Positions 42,767 to 52,828 of a DNA stretch of 64,000 nt are shown piece after piece. The position numbers and the translations under genes are program-made. Numbering within the stretch: the stretch's first letter is position 1; every line of letters starts with the position of its first letter. Under the pieces are notes generated by a model. The model searched no databases. It saw nothing but the letters and a program-made list of their open reading frames with translations, and was not told where the DNA came from. This DNA comes from Streptomyces aureoverticillatus. GTDB taxonomy: Bacteria > Actinomycetota > Actinomycetes > Streptomycetales > Streptomycetaceae. Where the stretch lies: NCBI RefSeq assembly GCF_014649395.1, contig NZ_BMSY01000005.1, forward strand, positions 682,001 to 746,000, written 5' to 3'.

Positions 42767-43411
42767 ATGCCCGCAGTCTACGCGCGTCGCTTCGCCGCCC
42801 TCGGCGCCGTCACCGCCCTCGCCTCCGCCGCGACCCTGCTCTCCGGCTCCCCCGCCCAGGCCGCCCCGCCCACCCCGGTGAGCGCCGACACCGCCCGCGG
42901 CTACCTCGCCCAGCTCACCGTGCGCCCCGAGGGCTCCTCGGACGGCTACAGCCGCGACAAGTTCCCGCACTGGTCGACCCAGTCCGGCGCCTGCAACACC
43001 CGCGAGGTCGTCCTCAAGCGCGACGGCGAGAACGTCCAGCAGGACGGCAGCTGTGCCGCCGTCTCCGGAACCTGGAAGTCCGCGTACGACAACGCCACCT
43101 GGACGCAGGCCTCCGACCTCGACATCGACCATGTCGTGCCGCTCTCCGAGGCCTGGAAGTCGGGCGCCAACAGCTGGACCACCGACCGGCGCAAGGGCTT
43201 CGCCAACGACCTCGGCCAGCCGCAGCTCATCGCCGTCACCGACAACGTCAACCAGGCCAAGGGCGACAAGGACCCGGCCGAATGGATGCCGTCCGTCACC
43301 TCGTACCACTGCTTCTACGCCCGGATGTGGGTGGACGTGAAGCAGCACTACGGCCTCAGCGTCGACCCCGCCGAGAAGAGCGCGCTCACGTCGGTCCTGA
43401 ACGGCTGCTGA
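42767..43411 (+). CDS. Secreted HNH endonuclease (DUF1524 type)
   Basis: A 214-residue protein from ATG 42767. The signal peptide ends AQA-APP. The nuclease core is DLDIDHVVPLSEAWKSGA, which carries the catalytic His of the beta-beta-alpha-metal fold, then the Asn/His side GFANDLGQPQLIAVTDNVNQAKGDKDPAEW. Four Cys (GACNTR, GSCAAV, YHCFYA, NGC) suggest two disulfides, fitting export. Such enzymes scavenge extracellular nucleic acid in streptomycetes. A stable hairpin follows the stop. Confidence 0.88.
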   Translation: MPAVYARRFAALGAVTALASAATLLSGSPAQAAPPTPVSADTARGYLAQLTVRPEGSSDGYSRDKFPHWSTQSGACNTREVVLKRDGENVQQDGSCAAVSGTWKSAYDNATWTQASDLDIDHVVPLSEAWKSGANSWTTDRRKGFANDLGQPQLIAVTDNVNQAKGDKDPAEWMPSVTSYHCFYARMWVDVKQHYGLSVDPAEKSALTSVLNGC

Positions 43412-43440
43412 CCTCAGGTTCGCCGGAACCACCCCGCCCG

Positions 43441-43475
43441 CCTCCGTCGTTCCGTACCGTACGGGGCGACGGAGG
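43441..43475 (+). terminator. Hairpin between the HNH nuclease and PhoD genes
   Basis: CCTCCGTCG at 43441-43449 pairs with CGACGGAGG at 43467-43475, with an inner CCGTAC/GTACGG palindrome. The right arm contains the PhoD ribosome-binding site, so it may terminate upstream transcription and also hold the next gene's Shine-Dalgarno site. Confidence 0.55.
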
Positions 43476-43487
43476 AGGGTGATCACT

Positions 43488-45185
<1,698 letters not shown>

Positions 45186-45194
45186 TTCCCACGC

Positions 45195-45385
45195 GCGCCG
45201 CGAAGTTTCAGCCCGTCGAGGGGGTCCCTCCCTGCTCTTCAAGAGCTTGGGGGAGTTTGAGGACGAGCCGCGGAGCGGCGATACGGGGGCCCAGGGGGCG
45301 GAGCCCCCTGCCCGCGGCGAAGCCGCCAATCGATGCAGCGGGAAGGGGCGGGATTGGGGAGCCCCCGGCAGGGCCACCAACCCGC
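45195..45385. repeat. Mosaic Streptomyces intergenic repeat, locus 6
   Basis: It contains GGGGGTCCCTCCCTGCTCTT-CAAGAGCTTGGGGG (45220-45253), then GTTTGAGGACGAGCCGCGGA, GGGGGCGGAGCCCCC and GGAAGGGGCGGGATTGGGG. It fills most of the gap between the PhoD gene and the FAD protein gene. Confidence 0.75.
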
Positions 45386-45466
45386 ACTTCCCCCACGCGT
45401 ACCCCGACGGCATGATGAAGCGCACCGTCCGCTTCCTGCGCCCCACCCGTACCGGGAGTCACGCCC

Positions 45467-47509
45467 TTGTCTGCTGCTGCGACCGCCGACCCCTCCATAG
45501 CCGTCGTCGGAGCCGGCCCCCGCGGCACCAGCGTCCTGGAGCGCCTGTGCGCGTCGGCCGCCGAGCTCCTGCCACCTGGGGCACGCCTCACCGTCCACGT
45601 GGTCGACCCGGCACCACCGGGACCGGGCCGGGTGTGGCGCACCGCCCAGTCCCCCGAGCTCCTGATGAACACCGTCGCCTCCCAGGTGACCCTGTTCACC
45701 GACCCGAGCGTCGACTGCGCGGGCCCGATCCGGCCGGGCCCGAGCCTGTACGAGTGGGCCGCCCGCGGACACATACCCGGGCTCGGCCCGGACGACTACC
45801 CGACGCGCGCCGACTACGGCCGCTACCTGGAGTGGTTCTTCGCCGAGACCCTGCGCACCGCCCCCGGCAACGTCCGCGTCGAGACGCACACGGCCCGCGC
45901 GGTCCGCCTCACCGAGGCGGCATACGGCACGCAGACCCTCGTACTCGACGACACACGTGAGACATCCGGGCCCCGTGAGATACCCGGACTCTCCGCCGTC
46001 GTCCTCGCCCAGGGCCATCTGCCCACGACCGGCGACCGGACACAGCGGGAACTGACCGCGTACGCCGCCCGCCACGGCCTGCGCCACATCCCGCCCGCCA
46101 ACCCGGCCGACGTCGATCTCACCGCCCTCGCGCCGGGCGAGCCGGTACTGCTCCGCGGACTCGGCCTGAACTTCTTCGACCACATGGCGCTCCTGACGCA
46201 GGGGCGCGGCGGGCGCTTCGTGCCGGACGAGCGGGGCGGGCTCCGCTATCTGGCCTCCGGCAACGAGCCGCGGCTGTACGCCGGTTCGCGCCGGGGCATC
46301 CCGTACCAGGCACGCGGCGACAACGCCAAGGGCCCCTACGGGCGGCACCGTCCGGCCGTCCTCACGCCGGAGGCGATCGCCCGCTTCCGCAAGCGCGCGG
46401 ACAGCGGGGACGCGCCCGACTTCCTGGCCGAGATCTGGCCGCTGGTCGCCAAGGAGGTGGAGACGGTCTATTACGTGGCGCGGCTGACGGAGTCCGGGCA
46501 CGCGGCGCGGCCGACGGCGTCCGGCGCGGCGGGTCCTGCGCCCTCCGCCCCGGCGGAGCGGGCCAGCGCCTTCCGGGAGCGCTTCCTGGACACCGCGTAC
46601 GGCAGCCCCGAAGAGGCCCTGGTCCTGGACGAGTTCGGGTTCGCCGCCGACGACCGCTGGTCCTGGGAGCGGCTGGCGCGCCCGTACCAGGGGCAGGTCT
46701 TCCGCTCGCCGCGGGACTTCCGCTCCTGGCTGCTCGGCCATCTGCGCGAGGACGCCGCGCAGGCCGCCCTCGGCAATGTGGCGGGCCCGCTCAAGGCGGC
46801 CCTCGACGTGCTCCGCGACCTGCGCAACGAACTGCGGCTCGCCGTCGACCACGGCGGCCTCTCGGGCGCCTCGCGCCGCGCCCACCTGGACGGCTGGTAC
46901 ACGCCCTTCAACGCCTTCCTGTCGATCGGCCCGCCCCGCCGCCGCGTCGAGGAGCTGACGGCACTGGTCGAGGCGGGCGTGGTGCGGGTCGTCGGGCCGC
47001 GGCTCGCCGTGCGCGCCGAGGACGGCGCGTTCACCGCGCACTCGCCGGACGTACCGGGCTCCGAGGTGCGGGTGACCACCCTGATCGAGGCGCGGCTGCC
47101 CGAGCCGGACCTGCGGCGCACCGAGGACCCGCTGCTCGCGGAGCTGCTGCGGTCCGGGGCGTGCCGCCCGCACACCGTCGACGGCTACGAGACGGGCGGC
47201 CTCGACGTCACGCCCCGCCCGTACCACCTGATCGACCGTCAAGGGCGCGCCCACGCACGGAGGTTCGCGTTCGGGGTGCCGACCGAGGGGGTGCACTGGG
47301 TGACGGCCGCCGGGGCCAGGCCGGGGGTGGACTCGGTGACGCTGTCCGACGCGGACGCCGTGGCGCGGGCGGCGCTGCGGGCGGCAACCTTTCCGGCCGG
47401 GGCGGCGACAGTTCAGGACGGGATACCGAACCCCCGGGACACCCGGGACGGCCGGATACAGCGGATTCTCACGAAACACTCAGATGTTGAAGTTGCAAGT
47501 ACTAATTAG
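45467..47509 (+). CDS. FAD/NAD(P)-binding protein (NAD_binding_9 type)
   Basis: A 680-residue protein from TTG 45467 with GGGAG 9 bases upstream. The dinucleotide fold starts SIAVVGAGPRGTSVLERL (GxGxxG) and a second strand carries VHVVDPAPPGPGRVW. The family continues with LLMNTVASQVTLF, PTRADYGRYLEWFF and VVLAQGHLP. The long remainder contains SRRGIPYQARGDN and WYTPFNAFLSIGPPRRR. Relatives occur in siderophore and secondary-metabolite settings as N-hydroxylase-like or uncharacterised flavoproteins. No reductase partner is adjacent. DoxX follows 70 bases later. Confidence 0.78.
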   Translation: MSAAATADPSIAVVGAGPRGTSVLERLCASAAELLPPGARLTVHVVDPAPPGPGRVWRTAQSPELLMNTVASQVTLFTDPSVDCAGPIRPGPSLYEWAARGHIPGLGPDDYPTRADYGRYLEWFFAETLRTAPGNVRVETHTARAVRLTEAAYGTQTLVLDDTRETSGPREIPGLSAVVLAQGHLPTTGDRTQRELTAYAARHGLRHIPPANPADVDLTALAPGEPVLLRGLGLNFFDHMALLTQGRGGRFVPDERGGLRYLASGNEPRLYAGSRRGIPYQARGDNAKGPYGRHRPAVLTPEAIARFRKRADSGDAPDFLAEIWPLVAKEVETVYYVARLTESGHAARPTASGAAGPAPSAPAERASAFRERFLDTAYGSPEEALVLDEFGFAADDRWSWERLARPYQGQVFRSPRDFRSWLLGHLREDAAQAALGNVAGPLKAALDVLRDLRNELRLAVDHGGLSGASRRAHLDGWYTPFNAFLSIGPPRRRVEELTALVEAGVVRVVGPRLAVRAEDGAFTAHSPDVPGSEVRVTTLIEARLPEPDLRRTEDPLLAELLRSGACRPHTVDGYETGGLDVTPRPYHLIDRQGRAHARRFAFGVPTEGVHWVTAAGARPGVDSVTLSDADAVARAALRAATFPAGAATVQDGIPNPRDTRDGRIQRILTKHSDVEVASTN

Positions 47510-47578
47510 GCGGACCTAATGTGGGGCTCCGATCGGTTCCCGTCCCCAACCGACCCAAGACCGAAGGAGTCCCCCACC

Positions 47579-48037
47579 ATGACTGGACGTCTCAACAGCG
47601 CCCAGCCCTATGCCCTCGGCCTGTTCCGCATCGTCGTCGGCCTGCTCTTCGCCTGCCACGGCGCCGCCTCGCTCTTCGGTGCCCTCGGCGGCACGGACGG
47701 CAGCGGCGGCACCGTCGACGCGGGCACCTGGCCGGGCTGGTACGCGGCCGTCATCCAGCTCGTCGGCGGCACCCTGGTGCTGCTCGGCCTCGGCACCCGC
47801 GCCGCGGCGCTCGTGTCGTCCGGCTCGATGGCCTACGCGTACTTCAAGGTCCACCAGCCGGAGGCCCTGTGGCCGATACAGAACAGCGGCGAGGCCTCCG
47901 CGATGTTCTGCTGGGCCTTCCTGCTGCTCGTCTTCACCGGCTCCGGGGCGTTCGGCCTCGACCGCGTCATCGCGGCGGCCCGCGGCGAGCGGGAGCCGAA
48001 GTCGGCGGACGCGGATCGCGCGACCGTCGCGGCCTGA
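47579..48037 (+). CDS. DoxX-family membrane protein
   Basis: A 152-residue protein from ATG 47579 with AAGGAG 11 bases upstream. Four hydrophobic segments (ALGLFRIVVGLLFACHGAASLFG, AAVIQLVGGTLVLLGLG, RAAALVSSGSMAYAYF, MFCWAFLLLVFTGSGAFGLD) follow the DoxX pattern, including the early RIVVGLLFACHG motif. DoxX proteins are linked to thiosulfate:quinone oxidoreduction and thiol stress, but most members are uncharacterised. It may be coexpressed with the upstream flavoprotein and ends in a strong hairpin. Confidence 0.85.
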   Translation: MTGRLNSAQPYALGLFRIVVGLLFACHGAASLFGALGGTDGSGGTVDAGTWPGWYAAVIQLVGGTLVLLGLGTRAAALVSSGSMAYAYFKVHQPEALWPIQNSGEASAMFCWAFLLLVFTGSGAFGLDRVIAAARGEREPKSADADRATVAA

Positions 48038-48077
48038 CCCGCGACCGTCGCGGCCCTACCCGCACGCACGCCTGAGC

Positions 48078-48125
48078 GGCGCCCCCTTCTCCGTATGTGG
48101 TTCCCGGTACGGAGGAGGGGGCGCC
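48078..48125. terminator. Long bidirectional terminator hairpin between convergent DoxX and SOD-like genes
   Basis: GGCGCCCCCTTCTCCGTA at 48078-48095 pairs with TACGGAGGAGGGGGCGCC at 48108-48125, an 18-bp stem with one G-T pair and a 12-base loop. It is placed to stop both convergent transcripts. Confidence 0.88.
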
Positions 48126-48179
48126 TTCGCGTTCTCTGCAAGGTGTGACGACTGCGAGGTGTGACGACCTCTGCAGCCG

Positions 48180-48728
48180 TTACGACCCGGCGCGCGGCTC
48201 GAACGGCACGGTGAAGCACGCGACCCGGTCCCCGGCGCCGCCCTGCTCCCGGTGCAGCACGACCGAGGCCGCCTCGCCGGGCCTGAAGCCCCAGGAGTGG
48301 ACCGCGGACGCCTTCCCGGAGCCATCCGGTTGTGCGGTGAAGTCCAGCCACACTTCGTTGTCCGGATTGACGTAGGCCGGGTTCTCCGACGGCTGCACGG
48401 GATCCTGGCGGTGCTGGTAGTGGCCGCCCGCCGCGGCCGGGTCGACGCCGCAGGGCTTCTGGTGCACGTGCGCGCCGAACGCGAAGCCCGGCTTGACGCC
48501 CCGCACGCGCAGGGTGACGCGGGTGCCGCCCTTCTCGTGACGCTGGGTGACCTGGATCCGGGCGCCCGGGGGCACGAGGTTCCGGTCGTAGGTGAGCGCG
48601 GGCGAGGGCGCCTTGGGCGGTGTGAACCGCCCCTCGGCACGCACGCAGTCGGCGCCGTCGCCCGCTGCGCCGCCGCTCGCGGCGAGCACGGCCGCCGCCG
48701 CGGCGGCGGTGAGTATTCCTGCCACCAT
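48180..48728 (-). CDS. Exported Cu/Zn superoxide dismutase-like protein
   Basis: A 182-residue protein from ATG 48726-48728 with GAGGAGA upstream. The signal peptide is Ala-rich, ending near GGAAGDGADC. The SOD core shows GAHVHQKPCG (two Cu ligands), AGGHYQH (bridging His region), an Asp in NPDNEVWLDF, and SVVLHREQGG (last Cu His). The active-site Cys pair is PCGVDP with RVACFTV. The Arg of the electrostatic loop is not evident, so dismutase activity needs testing; copper storage or chaperoning is possible. It is convergent with DoxX. Confidence 0.75.
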   Translation of the reverse strand: MVAGILTAAAAAAVLAASGGAAGDGADCVRAEGRFTPPKAPSPALTYDRNLVPPGARIQVTQRHEKGGTRVTLRVRGVKPGFAFGAHVHQKPCGVDPAAAGGHYQHRQDPVQPSENPAYVNPDNEVWLDFTAQPDGSGKASAVHSWGFRPGEAASVVLHREQGGAGDRVACFTVPFEPRAGS

Positions 48729-48990
48729 CGTCGAGTTCTCCTCTTCTCCCCGCCCCGCCCGTCGAGCGCCTTCCGTGTGCGCTTCTGCTCCGTTCGTACG
48801 GGACTTCGTGGACGTACGCCGCTTCAGGGGCGGCAGCCGGGTGAACGTGACGTGGCGAACATATGAGCCCCCAGTGGATCTAGGGACGAGGGCGCGGCGT
48901 ACGCTGTACCGCTGTCACAAGGCCGCCACCGCCGCTCCCCGCGCATCGCGGCGACGAGTTGCCGACCGGGGGAGTCAACGGGGAGTTTCG

Positions 48991-49596
48991 GTGTTGGAGA
49001 GTGTGGGGGCGCTGACCGGCAGCCCATGGATCTACGCGGTCGTGGCGGTCTCCGTGCTGTTCGACGTCTTCCTGCCGCTGCTGCCGAGCGGGGTGCTCGT
49101 GATCACGGCGGCCACCGCGGCCGCGGCCGCCGGCTCCGGTACCGGGCGGGTCCCGAACGACGTGCCGGACATCCTGCTCCTGATGCTCTGCGCCGCGACG
49201 GCGTCCGTGCTCGGTGACCTGGTCGCCTACCGCATCGCCTGGCGCGGCGGCGCCCGCCTCGACCGCGCCATCGCCCGCTCCCGCCGTCTGACCAGCGCGC
49301 AGGAACGACTCGGCACGGCGCTCGCGCGCGGCGGCGGCGTGCTCGTCGTCATCGCCCGCTTCGCCCCGGCGGGGCGCTCGATCGTCTCGCTCGGTGCGGG
49401 GGCGGCGCACCGGCGGGTGCGCGAGTTTCTCCCCTGGTCCGCCCTGGCGGGCGTGGCCTGGGCCGGATACAGCGTGGGCCTTGGCTACTTCGGCGGGCAG
49501 TGGCTCGGGGCGACGTGGCTCGCGACGGGCGTCTCGGTGTTCGCCCTCTTCGCCGCGGGCGCGGGCGCGGCGTTCCTGGTCCGCCGCCCGTCCTGA
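48991..49596 (+). CDS. DedA-family membrane protein
   Basis: The preferred start is GTG 48991 with GGGAG 5 bases upstream, giving 201 residues. The DedA/SNARE-associated pattern is seen as IYAVVAVSVLFDVFLPLLPSGVLVITAA, ASVLGDLVAYRIAWRGGARL and VVIARFAPAGRSIVSLGAGAAH, with conserved acidic and Arg residues of this undecaprenyl-phosphate/lipid scramblase superfamily. It probably moves lipids across the cytoplasmic membrane. Frames extending to 48592 overlap the divergent promoter region and are not supported. Confidence 0.85.
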   Translation: MLESVGALTGSPWIYAVVAVSVLFDVFLPLLPSGVLVITAATAAAAAGSGTGRVPNDVPDILLLMLCAATASVLGDLVAYRIAWRGGARLDRAIARSRRLTSAQERLGTALARGGGVLVVIARFAPAGRSIVSLGAGAAHRRVREFLPWSALAGVAWAGYSVGLGYFGGQWLGATWLATGVSVFALFAAGAGAAFLVRRPS

Positions 49597-49599
49597 TGG

Positions 49600-49845
49600 G
49601 GCTGCGCCCCTCTCCCCCGCTTTTTCGGCGCTCCGCGCCTCGCCCTCAAACGCCGGGCAGGCTCATTTCCCCACCCACCCGCCCTTCCAGGGGCTGCGCC
49701 CCAGACCCTGCAGCTTCCAGCCCGCCCCGGCAACGATTCAGCCCGTCCGGCGTTTGAGGACGAGCCGCGGAGCGGCGACAAGCGGGGGTCCAGGGGGCGG
49801 CAGCCCCCTGGTTTCGGAGAAGGGGCGGGTCTGGGGCGCCCCGCG
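49600..49845. repeat. Mosaic Streptomyces intergenic repeat, locus 7
   Basis: Modules GGCGCTCCGCGCCTCGCCCT, CAGCCCGTCCGGCGTTTGAG, GACGAGCCGCGGAGCGGCGA, GGGGGCGGCAGCCCC and GAAGGGGCGGGTCTGGGG are present in two opposed sets. They fill the gap between DedA and DUF2277 genes. Confidence 0.75.
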
Positions 49846-49849
49846 AGGG

Positions 49850-50080
49850 CTACCCGTCGGACGCCCCGCGAGCGCCCCGTACCTGGAGGTCGTCCAGCAG
49901 GGACGCCGTGGCCGCGGCGACGGCGTCGACCGCGCGGTCGAAGACCTCGCGGTTGTGGGCGGCCGGGGCCCGGAACCCGGACACCTTGCGCACGTACTGA
50001 AGCGCGGCGGCCCGAATCTCGTCCTCGGTGGCCTTCTCGGGTATGACGGGCGGGCGAAGGGTCTTGATGCTGCGGCACAT
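49850..50080 (-). CDS. DUF2277 protein
   Basis: A 76-residue protein from ATG 50078-50080. MCRSIKTLRPPVIPEKATEDEIRAAALQYVRKVSGFRAPAAHNREVF-type sequence is characteristic of DUF2277, known in many actinobacteria and often near DNA-binding or repair genes but without an assigned role. The Cys at position 2 and the Phe-Arg-Ala-Pro segment are conserved family marks. It is divergent from the next small gene with 77 bases between. Confidence 0.85.
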   Translation of the reverse strand: MCRSIKTLRPPVIPEKATEDEIRAAALQYVRKVSGFRAPAAHNREVFDRAVDAVAAATASLLDDLQVRGARGASDG

Positions 50081-50157
50081 ACGTACAGCCTCGCGCAGCG
50101 GGACTCACCCGTCGAGCCACTCGCCCACCAAATTCGAACAGGAGTAGCATTGCGGCC

Positions 50158-50535
50158 GTGTCAGCAACCCCCGCGACCCCCGCGTATGAGTTCCCGAGCG
50201 ACCTCCTCGCCGGCCAGGAGGAGCTGCACCAGGTCAGATCGGAGCTGCACGCGCTCCTGAGGCGGCTGCCCTGGTCCGTCGAGCCCCTCGACGGCTTCAG
50301 CGACGACAACGGCTGGCGCAAGGTGGAGCGCCCGGCCTCCCCGGGCTGGACGCCCGACGAGCAGGCGGAGGTCGAGAAGCTGCGCGCGCGGGAGCGGGAG
50401 CTGGCGGTCTTCGTGACCTGCCACCGCTTCTGGGAGCAGGTTTCGGGCCCGGACGTGGTGGATACCCGGATGAGGCTCAAGCACGCGCACGAGACTCCGC
50501 CCGCGGCCTCCTCCGAAGACTCCCAGGAGCATTGA
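50158..50535 (+). CDS. Small hypothetical protein
   Basis: A 125-residue soluble protein from GTG 50158; AGGAG lies somewhat far upstream (about 15 bases). It is helical and charged (LAGQEELHQVRSELHALLRRL, EQAEVEKLRARERELAVFV), suggesting a short coiled coil or helical bundle. I do not recognise a family. Codon third positions are strongly G/C, supporting coding status. Confidence 0.65.
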   Translation: MSATPATPAYEFPSDLLAGQEELHQVRSELHALLRRLPWSVEPLDGFSDDNGWRKVERPASPGWTPDEQAEVEKLRARERELAVFVTCHRFWEQVSGPDVVDTRMRLKHAHETPPAASSEDSQEH

Positions 50536-50711
50536 CAGGCGGTGGCGGCGGGCGTTGACTCCTCTGCGTACGAGGGGCGAACAAGCCCTCGTACGACCCC
50601 GCGACGCCAAGCCCGCGCGCCGGAGCCGCCCCCGCTCCGCGCCCGCGCGGCACCGATCACCGAATCCGGCACCGAATCCGGCCCCCGCGTCCAGCGTGCG
50701 GAGGTTCAGCC

Positions 50712-51035
50712 ATGAACGTATTCGTCATCGCCCTGTTGGCGATCCTGGTCGCCCTGGGCTTCAAGCAACCCCTGCTGTGGCTCGCCGCCGCGGCGCTCGT
50801 CTACTTCCTGGTCCGCCGCCACGACGGCGGCCCGGCACCGCAGGGCCCCGCGGGCGGCGGGGCTTCCGCCGGGGCGGGTGGCGCCGGTGGCACGGGCGGA
50901 GGAGCGGGCGGCGGCGGGGGTGGTGGCGCCATCCCCGCCACGTACCGCGACTACCGCATCCGGCGTTCCCGCCAGGAGCGCTGGGACCGCCGGTACCGGC
51001 GCACGCACCCGACGTCGCAGTCGCACCGCCGGTGA
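50712..51035 (+). CDS. Small membrane protein with Gly-rich linker and basic tail
   Basis: A 107-residue protein from ATG 50712 with GGAGG 9 bases upstream. The first 36 residues form one long or two short hydrophobic helices (NVFVIALLAILVALGF, LLWLAAAALVYFLVRR). A Gly/Ala stretch of about 30 residues follows, and the tail is Arg-rich (RDYRIRRSRQERWDRRYRR). The tail would face the cytosol and could bind nucleic acid or acidic lipid. Function unknown. Confidence 0.65.
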   Translation: MNVFVIALLAILVALGFKQPLLWLAAAALVYFLVRRHDGGPAPQGPAGGGASAGAGGAGGTGGGAGGGGGGGAIPATYRDYRIRRSRQERWDRRYRRTHPTSQSHRR

Positions 51036-51215
51036 GTCCCGCGCCACGCCACCGGGTGACGCCCGCGCCACCGGTCGGGCCCGCGCCGCCAGTTGTGCCC
51101 GCGCCCCCATCCGGTACGACTACTCACCCCTCGGAGTGACAACGCGATTGCCCGGACGGCCCCTGGGGAGGGTGCGCATGCACCGTGCGCCGAACCAGTC
51201 CCAGGAGCCGCCCGC

Positions 51216-51815
51216 ATGCGCCACGAAGCCGTCTCACGAGTAGCCGGGGCGCGAGCCGGGCGGCCCCCAGTGCCGCGGGACGTGCAAATGGGCGCCCTCG
51301 TGGCCCTCGTGGCCCTCCTGACCGCCCTGGCCTCCCTGGCCGTCGGCTGCTCGGCCCCGCCGTCCCGTACGTCGGAGCTGCCGCCGAACGAGATCATCAA
51401 GACGGCACAGCGGAAGCTCACCGAGACCTGTCTGACCCGGCGGGGTCTGACGCCGCCGGGTCCCGGCAGCCGGCCGCCGTCCCGGGCCGAGCAACAGCGG
51501 GTGACGCGCGCCCTGTTCGGCGCGGGCCGCACCGAACTGTCGCTGACCCTGCCCACCGGCTACTCGGTCCGCGCGCACACCGACGGCTGCCTGGCCGAGG
51601 CCCAGCGCACCCTCTACGGCGACCAGCGCCGCTGGTTCCGGGTCTCGACGGTGGTCAACAACCTCAAGCCGGAGGCCGCGTTCCGCAAGGAGCCGCTCAC
51701 CGAGGTCCGCACCCGGCACCGCGGTGAACTCGCCGAGTGGCACCGCCTGCGGGCCCGAGCCGTGATCAACGCGAAGGCCCACCTTCAGGCGGACCCGCCC
51801 CGGGCCGCGCGCTAG
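51216..51815 (+). CDS. Lipoprotein of unknown function
   Basis: A 199-residue protein from ATG 51216 with AGGAG 8 bases upstream. The signal peptide (MGALVALVALLTALASLAVGC) has a lipobox with Cys at about 45. The mature part has two Cys (TETCLTRRG, DGCLAEAQR) and a Trp-rich end (YGDQRRWFRVST, ELAEWHRLRAR). The pattern CLxxRGL resembles other actinobacterial surface lipoproteins of unknown role. Its 3' end overlaps the convergent regulator gene by 50 bases. Confidence 0.72.
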   Translation: MRHEAVSRVAGARAGRPPVPRDVQMGALVALVALLTALASLAVGCSAPPSRTSELPPNEIIKTAQRKLTETCLTRRGLTPPGPGSRPPSRAEQQRVTRALFGAGRTELSLTLPTGYSVRAHTDGCLAEAQRTLYGDQRRWFRVSTVVNNLKPEAAFRKEPLTEVRTRHRGELAEWHRLRARAVINAKAHLQADPPRAAR

Positions 51816-52746
51816 CGCGGTAGTCCCGCGGCGTCATGCCGGTGGCGTGCCGGAAGTGCCGGCGGAAGCTCGCCGACGAGCCGAACCCCACGCGGGCGGC
51901 GATCTCTTCGATCGTGGCGTCTTCGTCCTGCTGGAGGAGGTCCCGGGCCCGGTCGAGGCGGGCGCGCAGCAGGTACTGGAGCGGGCTGAGGCCGGTGTGC
52001 GCGCGGAAGCGGCGGTTCAGGGTGCGGACACTGAGGCGGGCGTGCGCGGCGATGTCGGCGGGCGTGAGCGGCCGGTGCAGGCTCGCCTCCAGCCACCGTA
52101 CGGTCGGCCCGAGGCCCGCCGTCGCGGCGAGCGCCCGGTCGAGTTCGGCCTGCGCGGCACCGGCCTCGTCGTACACGGGCAGGACGAGCCGGCGCGCGGT
52201 CGCGGCGGCCGCGGCGGGGCCGTGGTCCTCCTCGACGAGGCGCAGGTAGAGGTCGAGGCCGCCGAGGAACCCGGCCGACGTGCGGAACGGCCCGTCCACG
52301 ACGAGGGTCCCGGCCGGGTCGACGTCCACCCGGGGGTGGCGCGCGGCCAGTTCCGGCACGTGGCTCCAGACGGTGGTGGCGCGGCGGCCGTCGAGGAGCC
52401 CGGCCGCGGCGAGCGTGAAGGTGCCGGTGCCGACGGCGGCGACCCGGCTGCCCCGGTCGACGGCGCGGCGCAGGGCGGCGGCCACGCCGGGCGGCGGGTC
52501 CGCGCCGATCCCCTGGTGGCCGGGAACGACCACCGTGTCCGCGTCCTCCAGACCCTCGAGGCCCCGGTCGGCGGTGATGGTCATGGGGGCGGGCTCGGCG
52601 GTGGTGAGGGTGCGCGGGACAGCGCAGATCCGCAGGTCGTACGCGGAGCGCGGGGCGCTGTGGGCGACGGCGTCCAGGACCAGGCCGGGGGTGGTGAGTT
52701 GGTGGGCGGGGAGGCCGTCGAGGGCGAGCAGCGCGATGACCGACAT
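51766..52746 (-). CDS. GlxA-type AraC transcriptional regulator (DJ-1/PfpI + HTH)
   Basis: A 326-residue protein from ATG 52744-52746. Residues 1-175 are a DJ-1/PfpI-like domain (VIALLALDGLPAHQLTTPG, TVVVPGHQGIG, AVGTGTFTLAAAGLLDGRRATTVWSH), with Gly-Thr-Gly where catalytic members have Cys. Residues about 220-315 are the AraC double HTH (HRPLTPADIAAHARLSVRTLNRRF, LQYLLRARLDRARDLL, IEEIAARVGFGSSASFRRHFR). This type senses unknown small ligands. A paralogue with the same N-terminus lies at 53873, with a protease gene between. Confidence 0.88.
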   Translation of the reverse strand: MSVIALLALDGLPAHQLTTPGLVLDAVAHSAPRSAYDLRICAVPRTLTTAEPAPMTITADRGLEGLEDADTVVVPGHQGIGADPPPGVAAALRRAVDRGSRVAAVGTGTFTLAAAGLLDGRRATTVWSHVPELAARHPRVDVDPAGTLVVDGPFRTSAGFLGGLDLYLRLVEEDHGPAAAAATARRLVLPVYDEAGAAQAELDRALAATAGLGPTVRWLEASLHRPLTPADIAAHARLSVRTLNRRFRAHTGLSPLQYLLRARLDRARDLLQQDEDATIEEIAARVGFGSSASFRRHFRHATGMTPRDYRASARPGAGPPEGGPSR

Positions 52747-52828
52747 GGTCGGAGTATCCGTCGGGTAGGGGTGGTCGGGGCGGAACGGGGCGACCCCGCG
52801 GGTGCGGGGCCGCCCCGAACGGCCGGTT

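Noticed and set aside
45412..45500. Small upstream ORF with three consecutive Cys before the FAD protein, as a cysteine-sensing leader peptide
   Set aside because: It does not terminate before the TTG start but runs on in a shadow frame, and it has no ribosome-binding site of its own.
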